A stretch of 64,000 nt of DNA from Cytophagaceae bacterium ABcell3 (GTDB lineage: Bacteria > Bacteroidota > Bacteroidia > Cytophagales > Cytophagaceae), in contig CP133159.1 of NCBI GenBank assembly GCA_030913385.1, positions 2,068,584 through 2,132,583 on the forward strand. Reading direction: 5' to 3'. This document shows positions 9,083 through 18,115 of this stretch, one piece after another (positions within the stretch are counted from its first letter, which is position 1; each line of letters opens with the position of its first letter). A program made the translations under genes and the position numbers. The notes under the pieces are model-generated. The model saw only the letters and a program-made list of their open reading frames with translations. It was not told the DNA's origin and ran no database searches.

Positions 9083-9241
9083 ATAAATAAAGAATCTATT
9101 TGGAAAAGAAGTTACCAACGATTTTAAAGAACATCAACAATTATGTATGGCCAAGGTTATAATAATATAGTGCTTATAGAGGAAATACCCTCTTGTGGGG
9201 TGAAAGAATACATAACATACAGACAGTAAGAGAGAAGAGAT

Positions 9242-9637
9242 ATGGAAAAGGGATATAATGATATTACTGTGTTGGCAATTGATGATATTAATTCTACGCT
9301 TGCAATTATAGAATATACATTAAATAAGAAGTATAATGTAAAAACCATGGGTACTGGAACAGAGGCCTTGGAGTGGATGAACGAAGGAAACCTGCCAGAC
9401 CTTATCATTTGTGACCTTCACATGCCCGAAATGGAAGGGGTAGATTTCATAAAGCACATCAGAGCAAGTGGTTTTTTTAAAGACATTCCTTTGTTGGTTC
9501 TTTCGAGCAATGAACTAAGCTCGGTAAGAATTAAATGTTTGAAAGCGGGGGCTGATGATTTTATGGTGAAGCCTTTTAATCCGGAAGAACTTGAAGCAAG
9601 GGTTGATAACCTGTTAAGAAGAACAATTAAAGTCTGA
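9242..9637 (+). CDS. Single-domain response regulator
   Basis: 131-residue CheY-like receiver: acidic pair in AIDDINS (14-15), phosphoacceptor Asp58 in ICDLHMPEMEG, switch serine in LVLSSNE, lysine in FMVKPF. There is no output domain. It is the first gene of the polysaccharide operon and ends 6 bases before a sugar transferase that carries a degenerate receiver. This suggests that phosphorylation controls polysaccharide synthesis at the protein level. No kinase is encoded next to it. Confidence 0.9.
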   Translation: MEKGYNDITVLAIDDINSTLAIIEYTLNKKYNVKTMGTGTEALEWMNEGNLPDLIICDLHMPEMEGVDFIKHIRASGFFKDIPLLVLSSNELSSVRIKCLKAGADDFMVKPFNPEELEARVDNLLRRTIKV

Positions 9638-9643
9638 TGAGGT

Positions 9644-11008
9644 ATGAAAAAGTCAACATATACTGATAGTAAAGTAGATGTTGGGCAGGGTTCTTTAAGA
9701 AGAAGCCTGCCTGACCATAAAATAGCCCTTATTGATAATGATCAAAAAAGGGTGGAGAACTTTTTGAAGAAGACCTCAGAAAGTTTTGAGGTCTTTGTGT
9801 TTGATAACGGCTTTAAACTATACAATTGGATACAAAAGGGTGGAGTGGTAAATGCAGTGGTTTCGTCTGGCAAATTTAACAGCCCTAATGGGATGTCGCT
9901 TTTGCAACACCTGCGAAATGCCCCAGAGTCTGCGCACTTGCCGTTTGTTTTCCTTGTTCCGGATATCGATAACGAGAGAAGGTTAAAACTGCTCAAAGCG
10001 CGCGTAAATGAAATCTTTACGTATGATTTTTCAGGCGAAGACTTTAAGCTGAGGGTTAGTTTCCTTATAAAAAATGCCTTATCAGATAAAAAGAAGCGTG
10101 CGGCACTCAATGGGTTACAGGAGTACAAAATGCCTTTTGTAAAACGTGCTTTCGATGTGGTGTTTGCTTCTGTGGCTTTACTTTTCTTGTCTCCTTTTTT
10201 CTTTTTACTAGGGGTTGCTATAAAGCTGGAAAGTAGAGGGCCAATCTTTTATGCAGCTAAAAGGGCTGGTACTGGTTATAAAATCTTTGACTTTTATAAG
10301 TTTAGGTCTATGCGCAAAGATGCTGATGCCTTGCTAAAGGATATGTCGCACCTAAACCAATATAAAAAGTCTAATGCTTCAGCACCTGTTTACGAAGATG
10401 GCGGGAAACCGGCTGTGATCCCAAACACTGTTATGGAGAACCCTGTTGATTCGAAATTTGCCAAAGTAAGTAATTATATACAGAACCAGTATAACACCAT
10501 GGATGCCAAAGGTCAGTCTTTGCCTGCCCTGTGTGATGAATGTCGGGAGCGTGGGGTGGCCTGTCGTAGCGTGCTGATGTTGGACGACAAAATTGTATGT
10601 GAAAAGCTCCACCTAAAGGAGAAAAAAGAACGTGCCGCAGGAGAAACTTTCCTCAAAATCAAGGACGACCCAAGGGTTACCAAGATTGGTAAGTTTATCA
10701 GAAATACCAGTATTGATGAACTGCCTCAGTTATTTAATGTACTCAAAGGCGATATGTCCATAGTGGGCAACAGGCCTTTGCCTTTGTATGAAGCAGAAAA
10801 AATTACTGTAGACCAATTTACCCTTAGGTTTATGGCTCCTGCTGGAATTACAGGCTTGTGGCAGGTAACTAAAAGAGGAACTTCTGAAATGTCTGAGGAG
10901 GAAAGAATGCAATTGGATAACGACTATGCCAAAAACTACAGTTTTTGGAGAGACATAAAAATAATACTTAAAACTATTCCGGCACTCTTGCAGAAAGAGA
11001 ATGTCTAA
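9644..11008 (+). CDS. Initiating sugar-phosphate transferase with N-terminal pseudo-receiver
   Basis: The C-terminal part is a bacterial sugar transferase (WcaJ/PglC type) that moves a sugar phosphate from a nucleotide sugar to undecaprenyl phosphate, the first step of polysaccharide repeat synthesis. Visible are the membrane hairpin (about 168-192), KFRSM (219-223), DDPRVTKIG, SIDELPQLFNVLKGDMS, GNRP and GITGLWQV. Residues about 24-145 form a receiver-like domain whose phosphoacceptor site reads VVSSGKF (Asp lost) and whose lysine site is FTYDF. About 100 residues are inserted between KFRSM and DDPR, with Cys297, 300, 307 and 319, a possible metal site. 454 residues. Confidence 0.9.
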   Translation: MKKSTYTDSKVDVGQGSLRRSLPDHKIALIDNDQKRVENFLKKTSESFEVFVFDNGFKLYNWIQKGGVVNAVVSSGKFNSPNGMSLLQHLRNAPESAHLPFVFLVPDIDNERRLKLLKARVNEIFTYDFSGEDFKLRVSFLIKNALSDKKKRAALNGLQEYKMPFVKRAFDVVFASVALLFLSPFFFLLGVAIKLESRGPIFYAAKRAGTGYKIFDFYKFRSMRKDADALLKDMSHLNQYKKSNASAPVYEDGGKPAVIPNTVMENPVDSKFAKVSNYIQNQYNTMDAKGQSLPALCDECRERGVACRSVLMLDDKIVCEKLHLKEKKERAAGETFLKIKDDPRVTKIGKFIRNTSIDELPQLFNVLKGDMSIVGNRPLPLYEAEKITVDQFTLRFMAPAGITGLWQVTKRGTSEMSEEERMQLDNDYAKNYSFWRDIKIILKTIPALLQKENV

Positions 11009-11025
11009 AGGGAAAATTTATACTT

Positions 11026-11814
11026 ATGCCATATATGAAATTTTTATTTAGCAATAAGCAACTTTTAGGATTGGCAGCTGCCTGTTTTATGGCTTTTTTG
11101 TCTGAAGAGGCTATAGGGCAGGACGAGCCACAAACAGAAGACGAACTTGATATATTACGGTCTCCTATGGGACAAGACCTTGAAGAGGAATTGATCCCAC
11201 TAGGAGATATTATTGGAATAGCTATGGAAAACTCGCCTTTTCTAACATTTGAAGAGGCGCAAATAAGAAGCCATAAAGAACAAGTAACCATTGCCAAAAG
11301 GGACTTTCATAGAAATTTAGCATTAATGGGTAATTATGCTACTGGTAACCAAAGGTTCATTATTGATGGTGCACAAGGTGCCGGTATGCAAAGTAACCTT
11401 TTGGACGGTTATAGGATAAGCCTTAACCTGCAAATTCCTTTAAGTGATTTCACAACCAGGAAACAGCAGATTAGGGTTAGTCAAGCTGAATTGGATGCGG
11501 CCAGGTCCAGAATGGGACAGGCAGAGATTGAGCTTAAAAGGCAGGTGGTAGAGGAGTACAATGCGCTCCTTTCCGCCCAAAAAGTACTGCGGATTGTCAG
11601 CACGAACAAAGAGAATTCCAGTATTATGCAGGAAATGGCTGAACGTCAGTTTAGGGACGGGGTTATTACTGTAGAAGAACTGGCCAGGGTAAATGAAATT
11701 GCAACGAATGCTGAAATTAACTTTGAAGAAATGAAAAGGAATTTCAATACCCTGTACATGCAGTTCGAAAATTTAGTTGGTGTACCAATAACTACTTTAA
11801 TGAGAGAGCGATGA
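11026..11814 (+). CDS. TolC-like outer-membrane protein, half length
   Basis: An outer-membrane efflux family protein with a signal peptide ending near AIGQ. The 262 residues hold about one TolC repeat: a long coiled coil, a strand segment (GYRISLNLQIPLS), a second coiled coil and the typical end LENLVGVP. TolC proteins usually have about 450 residues and two repeats. The operon has no Wza-like exporter, so this protein may form the outer-membrane exit, possibly with more subunits per channel (inference). The start could be ATG 11026 or ATG 11035. Its stop overlaps the next start by four bases. Confidence 0.8.
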   Translation: MPYMKFLFSNKQLLGLAAACFMAFLSEEAIGQDEPQTEDELDILRSPMGQDLEEELIPLGDIIGIAMENSPFLTFEEAQIRSHKEQVTIAKRDFHRNLALMGNYATGNQRFIIDGAQGAGMQSNLLDGYRISLNLQIPLSDFTTRKQQIRVSQAELDAARSRMGQAEIELKRQVVEEYNALLSAQKVLRIVSTNKENSSIMQEMAERQFRDGVITVEELARVNEIATNAEINFEEMKRNFNTLYMQFENLVGVPITTLMRER

Positions 11815-14039
11815 ATCTGAAGGATGTTATAAGGATAATTAGAAGGAATCTCTGGATGCTTATCTTGTTTCCGGTTATGCTGGCGGTGTTGGTTAACCAT
11901 TTCACCAAACAGCAACCTAGGGAATATACTTCCAGTGTTCTTATCTATACAGGTGTAGGTAGTGGGTTTAAAATAACAACTGACGATAAACCGCACTTTG
12001 ACCATAATGCGGTCAACAACACTTTTGACAATTTGGTAGTGACCTTGCATTCAAGGGAAACCATAGAAGAGGTGGCGTTGAGGTTGTTGGCTACGCATTT
12101 GATGCTTAATGAACCTGACCCTTTTTATATTTCAAATGACAATTTCGAGCGCTTGCAGGAGATTTTTCCGGAAGACGAGCGGAAAAAAATTGTTGTTGAA
12201 AATTCCAGGGAGAAAACGCTTGCTAATCTGCGGAGTAACTTCCATAGCACGAAGGATAACAAGGTAAAAGCTGTGCTCGATTCTGATGACGAAATTTATA
12301 GCATAGATTACCTAAAGGAAATTATTGAGTCGGAAAGAAAAGAGTTCAGCGATATGTTGGACATATGGATTACTACTAACGATCCAGGAGTTAGCTATAC
12401 GACTTTAAATATATTGACAGACATATTCCTTGATAAGTATCAAGACCTAAAGCTTAAAGAAATAAGAAATGTGGTCTCATACTTTACGGACCAGGTGGAA
12501 ATTAAGAAAAACCGCCTTAAGTATGCCGAGGATAAATTAAGAAAATTTGGGGTCGACAATAAAATAGTGAACTATGAGGAGCAGGCTAAATCTGTCTCCG
12601 CTGCCAGAGAAGAGCTGAATGCAGCTATTCAGAAGGAAGAAATGGTTTACTCTTCTGCAGAGGCGTCAGTTAAAAAGCTTGATGAAAAAATAGATCTTAG
12701 AAAGGGGCTGCTGGAAACTAATGAAAAAATTTCAACCAAGCGAAAAGAGCTTTCTGAGGTCAATTATCAAATAGCCAATTCAGGTTTGTATAATGATGAT
12801 GATGAAAAGAAATCCAACTTGGATAAGAAGGCTAAAAAGCTGAAAAATGAAATCCAAGGCTTGGTAAACGACCTATATGTGCTTAACAACAGTCAAGAAG
12901 GATTGCCTAAAGATGGTATGCTGGAGCAATGGCTAGAGCAAATACTCATCATGGACGAAAGTAAGGCCAGGCTTCTTGTGCTGAACAAGAAAATCAAGGA
13001 GTATGATGACCGCTTAAACGCTCTAGCTCCTTTAAAGGCTACGCTTAATGGACTGGAGCGGGAGGTAGATATCGCTGAGGAAGATTATCTGCAGGCCCTG
13101 AAAGCTTTGAATACAAACAAAGAGAGGCAGCAGAATATAGAGATGGCTACAAATGCCAGGGTGGTAGACAAAGCTTATTTTCCGGTAAAGCCCGACTCTT
13201 CTAAAAGGATGATGGTCGTATTGGCTTCTTTCTTTGGAGGTATAACTTTGATAGGGTCTGTTTTGGTAGGGCGAGAACTGCTGGACAACCGCATTATTAC
13301 CCCAAGAAAAGCTGAGAAACAGACAGGTCTGACTTTGGCTGGTGTGGTGCCTTTTCTGCCTAGTAACAGAAAATCTCAATACCTGTCTTATGCCGAGGAA
13401 AGCCTCATGGATCAGACTTTGAGCTCGGTTATGTTGGGTTTACAGGAAACTGCCCCTGATAAAGCACAAAAAACAATTATGATATGCAGTACCCGGGCTG
13501 GTGAAGGAAAAACCAGGAGTACACTTAAGTTTGCTAATAAGCTTTCAGAAATAGATGGACCTGTTTTGTTACTGCATCCTGAAGAAGAGGATGGTGAAGG
13601 GGACTTGATGAATGAAAACCGTCAAGTGGACATTACGACCCTTGACCTGAGAACATACAAACAGGGTAAAGATTTTATAAGGAGTGCTGACCCAGCCGCT
13701 TACGCAGGTGTCAATAAAGAGGACAGGGAAAAGTATCGCTATTTAATTATAGAGGTACCTCCATTGGTAGAAAATCAATTGCCTTTGTCCATTATAAAAG
13801 GTGCAGATCTGACCTTGCTTGTAGTGGATGCAAGTAGAGAATGGACAGATACGGACAATTATATCAATGGACTGTTGAAAAAAGCGTCTGGTAAAGATCC
13901 GATGCTTCTTTTAAACAAAGTTCCAGCTGAACGCCTGGAAGAAATTCTTGGAGGAATTCCTCGCAGGCACAGAAAGACTAAAAAAGTGAAGAAAATCAAG
14001 CCTGGGAAGAACGAAGAAGTAAGAAAGGAGAGACTATGA
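11811..14039 (+). CDS. Wzc-like polysaccharide co-polymerase
   Basis: 742 residues. An N-terminal Wzz-type domain has a first membrane helix (about 12-28), a long periplasmic coiled coil and a second membrane helix (about 465-485). A cytosolic MinD/CpsD-like ATPase domain follows, with Walker A STRAGEGKT near 560 and a Walker B-like LIIEVPPL. Such proteins set chain length and couple synthesis to export. The tail after the ATPase is basic (RRHRKTKKVKKIK) and has no tyrosine cluster, so classical BY-kinase autophosphorylation on a C-terminal tail is unlikely. It overlaps both neighbours by four bases, which indicates translational coupling. Confidence 0.88.
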   Translation: MNLKDVIRIIRRNLWMLILFPVMLAVLVNHFTKQQPREYTSSVLIYTGVGSGFKITTDDKPHFDHNAVNNTFDNLVVTLHSRETIEEVALRLLATHLMLNEPDPFYISNDNFERLQEIFPEDERKKIVVENSREKTLANLRSNFHSTKDNKVKAVLDSDDEIYSIDYLKEIIESERKEFSDMLDIWITTNDPGVSYTTLNILTDIFLDKYQDLKLKEIRNVVSYFTDQVEIKKNRLKYAEDKLRKFGVDNKIVNYEEQAKSVSAAREELNAAIQKEEMVYSSAEASVKKLDEKIDLRKGLLETNEKISTKRKELSEVNYQIANSGLYNDDDEKKSNLDKKAKKLKNEIQGLVNDLYVLNNSQEGLPKDGMLEQWLEQILIMDESKARLLVLNKKIKEYDDRLNALAPLKATLNGLEREVDIAEEDYLQALKALNTNKERQQNIEMATNARVVDKAYFPVKPDSSKRMMVVLASFFGGITLIGSVLVGRELLDNRIITPRKAEKQTGLTLAGVVPFLPSNRKSQYLSYAEESLMDQTLSSVMLGLQETAPDKAQKTIMICSTRAGEGKTRSTLKFANKLSEIDGPVLLLHPEEEDGEGDLMNENRQVDITTLDLRTYKQGKDFIRSADPAAYAGVNKEDREKYRYLIIEVPPLVENQLPLSIIKGADLTLLVVDASREWTDTDNYINGLLKKASGKDPMLLLNKVPAERLEEILGGIPRRHRKTKKVKKIKPGKNEEVRKERL

Positions 14040-15265
14040 TCAAAGGTGAATCTTTTATTTGTCTGGCCCTAAATACTTGGGATAGCGATCATATGAACAC
14101 GCTCGTTCAGATCATGGGGCCGATGAGTAAATATAATAAAGTGTTGTATGTTGACTATCAGTTTACTATAAAAGACCTTGTTGTCGCTATGTACGGCAAC
14201 AAGGGTATTCCAGTAAGGAAAATAGCAGGTTGGGATGACCGGTTGTCGGTCGTTAAGACTAAATATGGGTCTGAAGTGTATGTGCTTAATGTACCACCAG
14301 TGCTGCCGGTCAACTGGTTGAAGAACTATAGTATTCATGATCAGATGCTGAGGGTAAATGCGGAAATCGTTCGTAGAAGTGTGGTTAAGGCTTCTGAAAG
14401 GCTAGGCATCAATGACCCAATAGTGGTTTCTGGTTATAATCCTTTTTACGGGCTCGCAACTGCGGGAAGCTTTAATGAAAAGCTGAATGTGTATTACTGT
14501 TATGACGAAATAAAAGGTGACCAAAGATATAAATATCATGGCACTAGGATTGAAGAGCAGTATTTGTCAAAAGCCGACCTGGTGGTGACTACATCTGATG
14601 CTTTGTATCAATCGAAAGCAAGTTGCTGTAAGTCCTGTTATGTAATAAAAAACGGGGTGGATTTTGAGCTTTTTCATAAAGCTTCCGGTGGAGTAAATCA
14701 TGGAAGTGAGCGTAAAGTTGTGGCATATACGGGCAGCATAGATGAGCGATTCCATACAGAGGTCATGGTGCATGCTATTGAGCATATGCCTGATGTCGAT
14801 TTTACTTTTGTAGGCAGGATCACAAACTTTTCGGCAGCGGCAGCTATGTCTCGATATCCTAATGTTAATATTTTAGGTAGCCGTGCGCCAGAAGAAGTCC
14901 CTACTTTTCTGAAAAAGGCGGATGTTGGGGTTATCCCGTACCTGAAAAATGAAGTCACTAGCGGTGTTTACCCTCTCAAGATCAATGAATATTTGGCCGC
15001 TGGGAAACCTGTGGTAATGACAAAGTTTGCCGAATTGAATGAATTTGAGGGCTTGGTGAGTTTTGTCGAAAGCAAAGAAGAGTTCTTGCGTGCTTTAAAA
15101 TTTGAACTAGAGAGCGATAACAACGAAAAACAAGCGCAGAGGATAGATACTGCCAGGAAAAACTCCTGGGAACATAGGGTGGAAGAGTTTTCCACTGTTC
15201 TGATTGAAACTTTGACTGAAAAAGAAAAATTGACAACTAGGGAAGGAAATCTGCTCAGCAGGTGA
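14036..15265 (+). CDS. Glycosyltransferase family 4
   Basis: 409 residues with a GT-B fold: an N-terminal Rossmann part (KYNKVLYVDY, VVSGYNPFYG) and a C-terminal donor-binding half with AYTGSIDERF and YPLKINEYLAAGKPVV. It resembles the group that includes teichuronic-acid enzyme TuaH. It should add one sugar to the lipid-linked repeat unit on the cytosolic side. The start ATG overlaps the stop of the Wzc-like gene. Donor and acceptor are unknown. Confidence 0.88.
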   Translation: MIKGESFICLALNTWDSDHMNTLVQIMGPMSKYNKVLYVDYQFTIKDLVVAMYGNKGIPVRKIAGWDDRLSVVKTKYGSEVYVLNVPPVLPVNWLKNYSIHDQMLRVNAEIVRRSVVKASERLGINDPIVVSGYNPFYGLATAGSFNEKLNVYYCYDEIKGDQRYKYHGTRIEEQYLSKADLVVTTSDALYQSKASCCKSCYVIKNGVDFELFHKASGGVNHGSERKVVAYTGSIDERFHTEVMVHAIEHMPDVDFTFVGRITNFSAAAAMSRYPNVNILGSRAPEEVPTFLKKADVGVIPYLKNEVTSGVYPLKINEYLAAGKPVVMTKFAELNEFEGLVSFVESKEEFLRALKFELESDNNEKQAQRIDTARKNSWEHRVEEFSTVLIETLTEKEKLTTREGNLLSR

Positions 15266-15278
15266 AAAAAGAGCGCTT

Positions 15279-16628
15279 ATGGTTAGGGATTTGCTGAACA
15301 AGGTTTTTCAGAACAACAATTTCTTGTCGCTTCTGGGAAATGCTTCTGCAGCTTTGTTGGGATTTATCAGCTTTGGTGTACTGGCTCGAAGTTTGGATAA
15401 AGGGGACTTTGGTAATTGGGTACTTTTTATAACCATTGCCACTTTGTTTGAATTGCTGAGGACCGGCTTTGTGCAAACACCTTTGATTAAGTTTTCCTCT
15501 GGTACCGAGGAAAGCAAAAAGAATGTGGTGCACGGAACATCTTGGCTGTTTGGTACTATTGTTACATTTTTACTAGGAGCTGTTACTTTACTTGTTTGGG
15601 CGCTCTTTGGGTCTTTTATTGATAATCAAGGAGTGATTTTCTTTCTACAGTGGTTTTGGTTGTTGAATATTGTAACGCTTCCTTACAACCTTGCTACGTG
15701 GGTCTTGCAGGTAGAGATGAGGTTTAACCGGATCTTGTATATTCGGTTGATGGTGCTAAGTGTATTTTTGGTACTGTTGGGTGTCAATGCATATTACGAG
15801 TATGGTTTGTACTTTGTCCTTTATAGTTACCTGACGGCGCATGGACTTACCAGTGTCATATGCCTGGCGCTTGGTTGGACAAACATCAGTTCGGTTCGGT
15901 TTTTCTCCAAGAGTTTACTTAAAGAACTTTTTCATTTTGGGAAGTTTAGTATGGGTACAATGTTGGGGGCAAATCTGCTGAGAAGTTCAGATACTTTACT
16001 CATTGGTGCTTTCCTTGGCCCTTCGGCTGTTGCTATTTATAGTATACCGCTTCGGCTAATGGAGGTTATGGAAATTCCTCTACGTAGCTTTATGGCAACT
16101 GCTTTGCCTACCTTGTCTGCCCATATCAATAATAATGACCGAAAGGGGTTTAGGAAATATTTTGAGAAAAGCGCTGGCATGCTGACAGTTTCTTTCATTC
16201 CACTTGGGCTTGCATGTGTATTGTTTGCAGAGCCTATGGTGTGGTTGCTGGGAGGTGAGCAGTATCTTGAATCTGCAACTATTTTACGCGTATTTGGACT
16301 ATTTGCCTTTATCATGCCACTAGATAAGTATAGCGGTGTGTCGCTTGATGTATTGAACAAGCCCGTGCTGAACTTTTGGAAAGTGGTCGTTATGCTTTCT
16401 GTAAATATCATTGGTGATGTATTGGCTATCATGTTTCTAGGAAAGCTTTGGGCTGTAGCGGCGGTTTCATTCCTTACCTTTTTTAGTGGGCTGGTTTTTG
16501 GGGTAATCTTCCTCAAAAAACTTCAAGAGTTTTCTATTAGAGACGCTGTTGTTACTGGTTTTAATGAATGTAAAAGTTTACCGGCAAAACTAATTTCTAA
16601 ATTTAAAACTGTGCCTGATGGATCTTAA
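15279..16628 (+). CDS. Polysaccharide flippase (Wzx-like, MATE/MVF clan)
   Basis: 449 residues, almost entirely hydrophobic helices (about 12-14), with the opening pattern of Wzx/RfbX proteins (LLGNASAALLGFISFGVLAR) and the mid-protein segment FHFGKFSMGTMLGANLLRSSDTLLIG typical of the family in broken form. It moves the undecaprenyl-linked repeat unit to the periplasmic face. It overlaps the polymerase gene by 11 bases. Confidence 0.88.
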   Translation: MVRDLLNKVFQNNNFLSLLGNASAALLGFISFGVLARSLDKGDFGNWVLFITIATLFELLRTGFVQTPLIKFSSGTEESKKNVVHGTSWLFGTIVTFLLGAVTLLVWALFGSFIDNQGVIFFLQWFWLLNIVTLPYNLATWVLQVEMRFNRILYIRLMVLSVFLVLLGVNAYYEYGLYFVLYSYLTAHGLTSVICLALGWTNISSVRFFSKSLLKELFHFGKFSMGTMLGANLLRSSDTLLIGAFLGPSAVAIYSIPLRLMEVMEIPLRSFMATALPTLSAHINNNDRKGFRKYFEKSAGMLTVSFIPLGLACVLFAEPMVWLLGGEQYLESATILRVFGLFAFIMPLDKYSGVSLDVLNKPVLNFWKVVVMLSVNIIGDVLAIMFLGKLWAVAAVSFLTFFSGLVFGVIFLKKLQEFSIRDAVVTGFNECKSLPAKLISKFKTVPDGS

Positions 16629-18075
16629 ACTAAACAATAGTAGGCTTGGGGTTGGCATTAAACGGTTGATCGTGTTTTCGTTCATGGTGGCAGCAACTGT
16701 TGCGGCAGCTTATATGGTCACCGAAGGTGGCATAATGGCAGCCGGCGCATTATTTGCGCTGCCTCTAGGGGCACTCCTTGTTTTGTCTATTTTCCTTAAA
16801 CCTGCTGTTGGTATGGTTTTGGTCATGCTGTTAGGGATATATATCATCGGTCCTACAAGGTATATATCTGGTGTGCCTTTAGGTTTGAGTATTGATGTCA
16901 TGTTGTTGTTGACATTTTTAGCCACTATTTTTAAAGTTCAACAGGAAGATAAAAAGTGGCTGAACAATAGCTTGTTTATACTGCTTGTGATTTGGGTGGT
17001 ATATATAATTTTTCAGGTTATGAATCCTGAGGCTGTTAGTTATGCGGCTTGGTTTTATGCCTCTCGATCCTTGGCATTGTATTGGGTTTTGGTCGTTGCC
17101 CTTACATTTTTGATGTTTAGGGAAGAAAAGCATTTCAATACTTTCATTACCGTGTGGATGTGGGGAGGTATCATCAGTGGGCTATATGGGGCTAAACAAT
17201 TACACTTGGGATTGGACTCGGCAGAGCTTGCTTGGCTGGAAGCCGGTGCTGATGAGACACACTTGCTTTTTGGTAAGCTTAGGGTGTTTTCGTTCTTTTC
17301 AGATGCAGGTCAGTTTGGTGCTTTTCAGGCTTATACCATGGTCGTTGCCGCTATCTTGGCATTGAAAACTGATAAATTTTGGCGTAGGATATTGTTTTGG
17401 GCCACCGCCGGTATATGCTTTTACGGTATGCTGATTTCTGGTACAAGAGGGGCTAACTTTGTGTTGATGATAGGCTTTTTGGTCTATGTTCTTATGACTA
17501 AAAAATTTAAGATACTTACGGTGGGGCTTATCCTGTTAGGTGCTTTTTTCTGCATGTTGAAATTTACTTACATAGGGCAGGGTAACTATAATATACAGCG
17601 GATGAGAAGCTCCCTAGACCCAGACGACCCTTCTTTTCAGGTGCGTCTTGAGAACCAAAGAAAACTTAAAGCTTATATGGAATCGAGGCCTTTTGGCGGA
17701 GGTGTTGGTACTGCGGGCTATTGGGGTTTGAGGTTTAGCCCAGGTACATTGTTGGCAGAAACTCCAACAGATAGTTTTTATGTACGTGTTTGGGTTGAAA
17801 CGGGTGTGGTAGGCCTTGTCTTGCTGTTAGGAATTTTAATTTTCGTATTCATACTTACTTTTATTAAAGCTTGGAATATCCGAGACCCCATTATACGGCA
17901 AAAGATGATGGCTATATATGCAGGAGCTCTTGGGGTGGCGGTGGCTAGCTATGGAAACCAAGTCATCGGACAGATTCCTACGCTTGTGTTTTTCTTCATG
18001 AGCTTGTCATATTTGTATATAATGCCTGATTGGGAGAAAAAAAAGCAGAAAATAGGGAAGTCTGATAAACTGTAA
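16618..18075 (+). CDS. O-antigen ligase/polymerase family protein (Wzy-like)
   Basis: 485 residues with about 11-12 membrane helices and a large periplasmic loop. GTRGANFVL and, before the last helices, GVGTAGYWG and ETPTDSFYVRVWVETG match the Wzy_C/O-antigen ligase pattern (PHNxxL-like site replaced by PTDSFY). In this operon it most likely polymerises repeat units in the periplasm; WaaL-type ligation is the alternative. The start lies inside the flippase gene. Confidence 0.85.
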   Translation: MDLKLNNSRLGVGIKRLIVFSFMVAATVAAAYMVTEGGIMAAGALFALPLGALLVLSIFLKPAVGMVLVMLLGIYIIGPTRYISGVPLGLSIDVMLLLTFLATIFKVQQEDKKWLNNSLFILLVIWVVYIIFQVMNPEAVSYAAWFYASRSLALYWVLVVALTFLMFREEKHFNTFITVWMWGGIISGLYGAKQLHLGLDSAELAWLEAGADETHLLFGKLRVFSFFSDAGQFGAFQAYTMVVAAILALKTDKFWRRILFWATAGICFYGMLISGTRGANFVLMIGFLVYVLMTKKFKILTVGLILLGAFFCMLKFTYIGQGNYNIQRMRSSLDPDDPSFQVRLENQRKLKAYMESRPFGGGVGTAGYWGLRFSPGTLLAETPTDSFYVRVWVETGVVGLVLLLGILIFVFILTFIKAWNIRDPIIRQKMMAIYAGALGVAVASYGNQVIGQIPTLVFFFMSLSYLYIMPDWEKKKQKIGKSDKL

Positions 18076-18115
18076 GGCTATTCAACAGTTGATTATATAT
18101 AAGGAGAATGAAAAG

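Larger units (their letters stand above)
8842..9241. other. Intergenic region between divergent priA and the polysaccharide operon
   Basis: 400 bases without a gene. It must hold the promoters of both divergent units, but I found no clear TAnnTTTG match for the rightward one. It contains a 26-base dispersed repeat (8953-8978) and a stable hairpin with a UUCG loop (9060-9082). The start at 9242 has only a weak purine-rich ribosome-binding stretch (gagagaagaga). Confidence 0.6.

Noticed and set aside
11811-14039. Bacterial tyrosine kinase (full Wzc)
   Set aside because: No C-terminal tyrosine cluster; I keep the call as co-polymerase with an ATPase domain.
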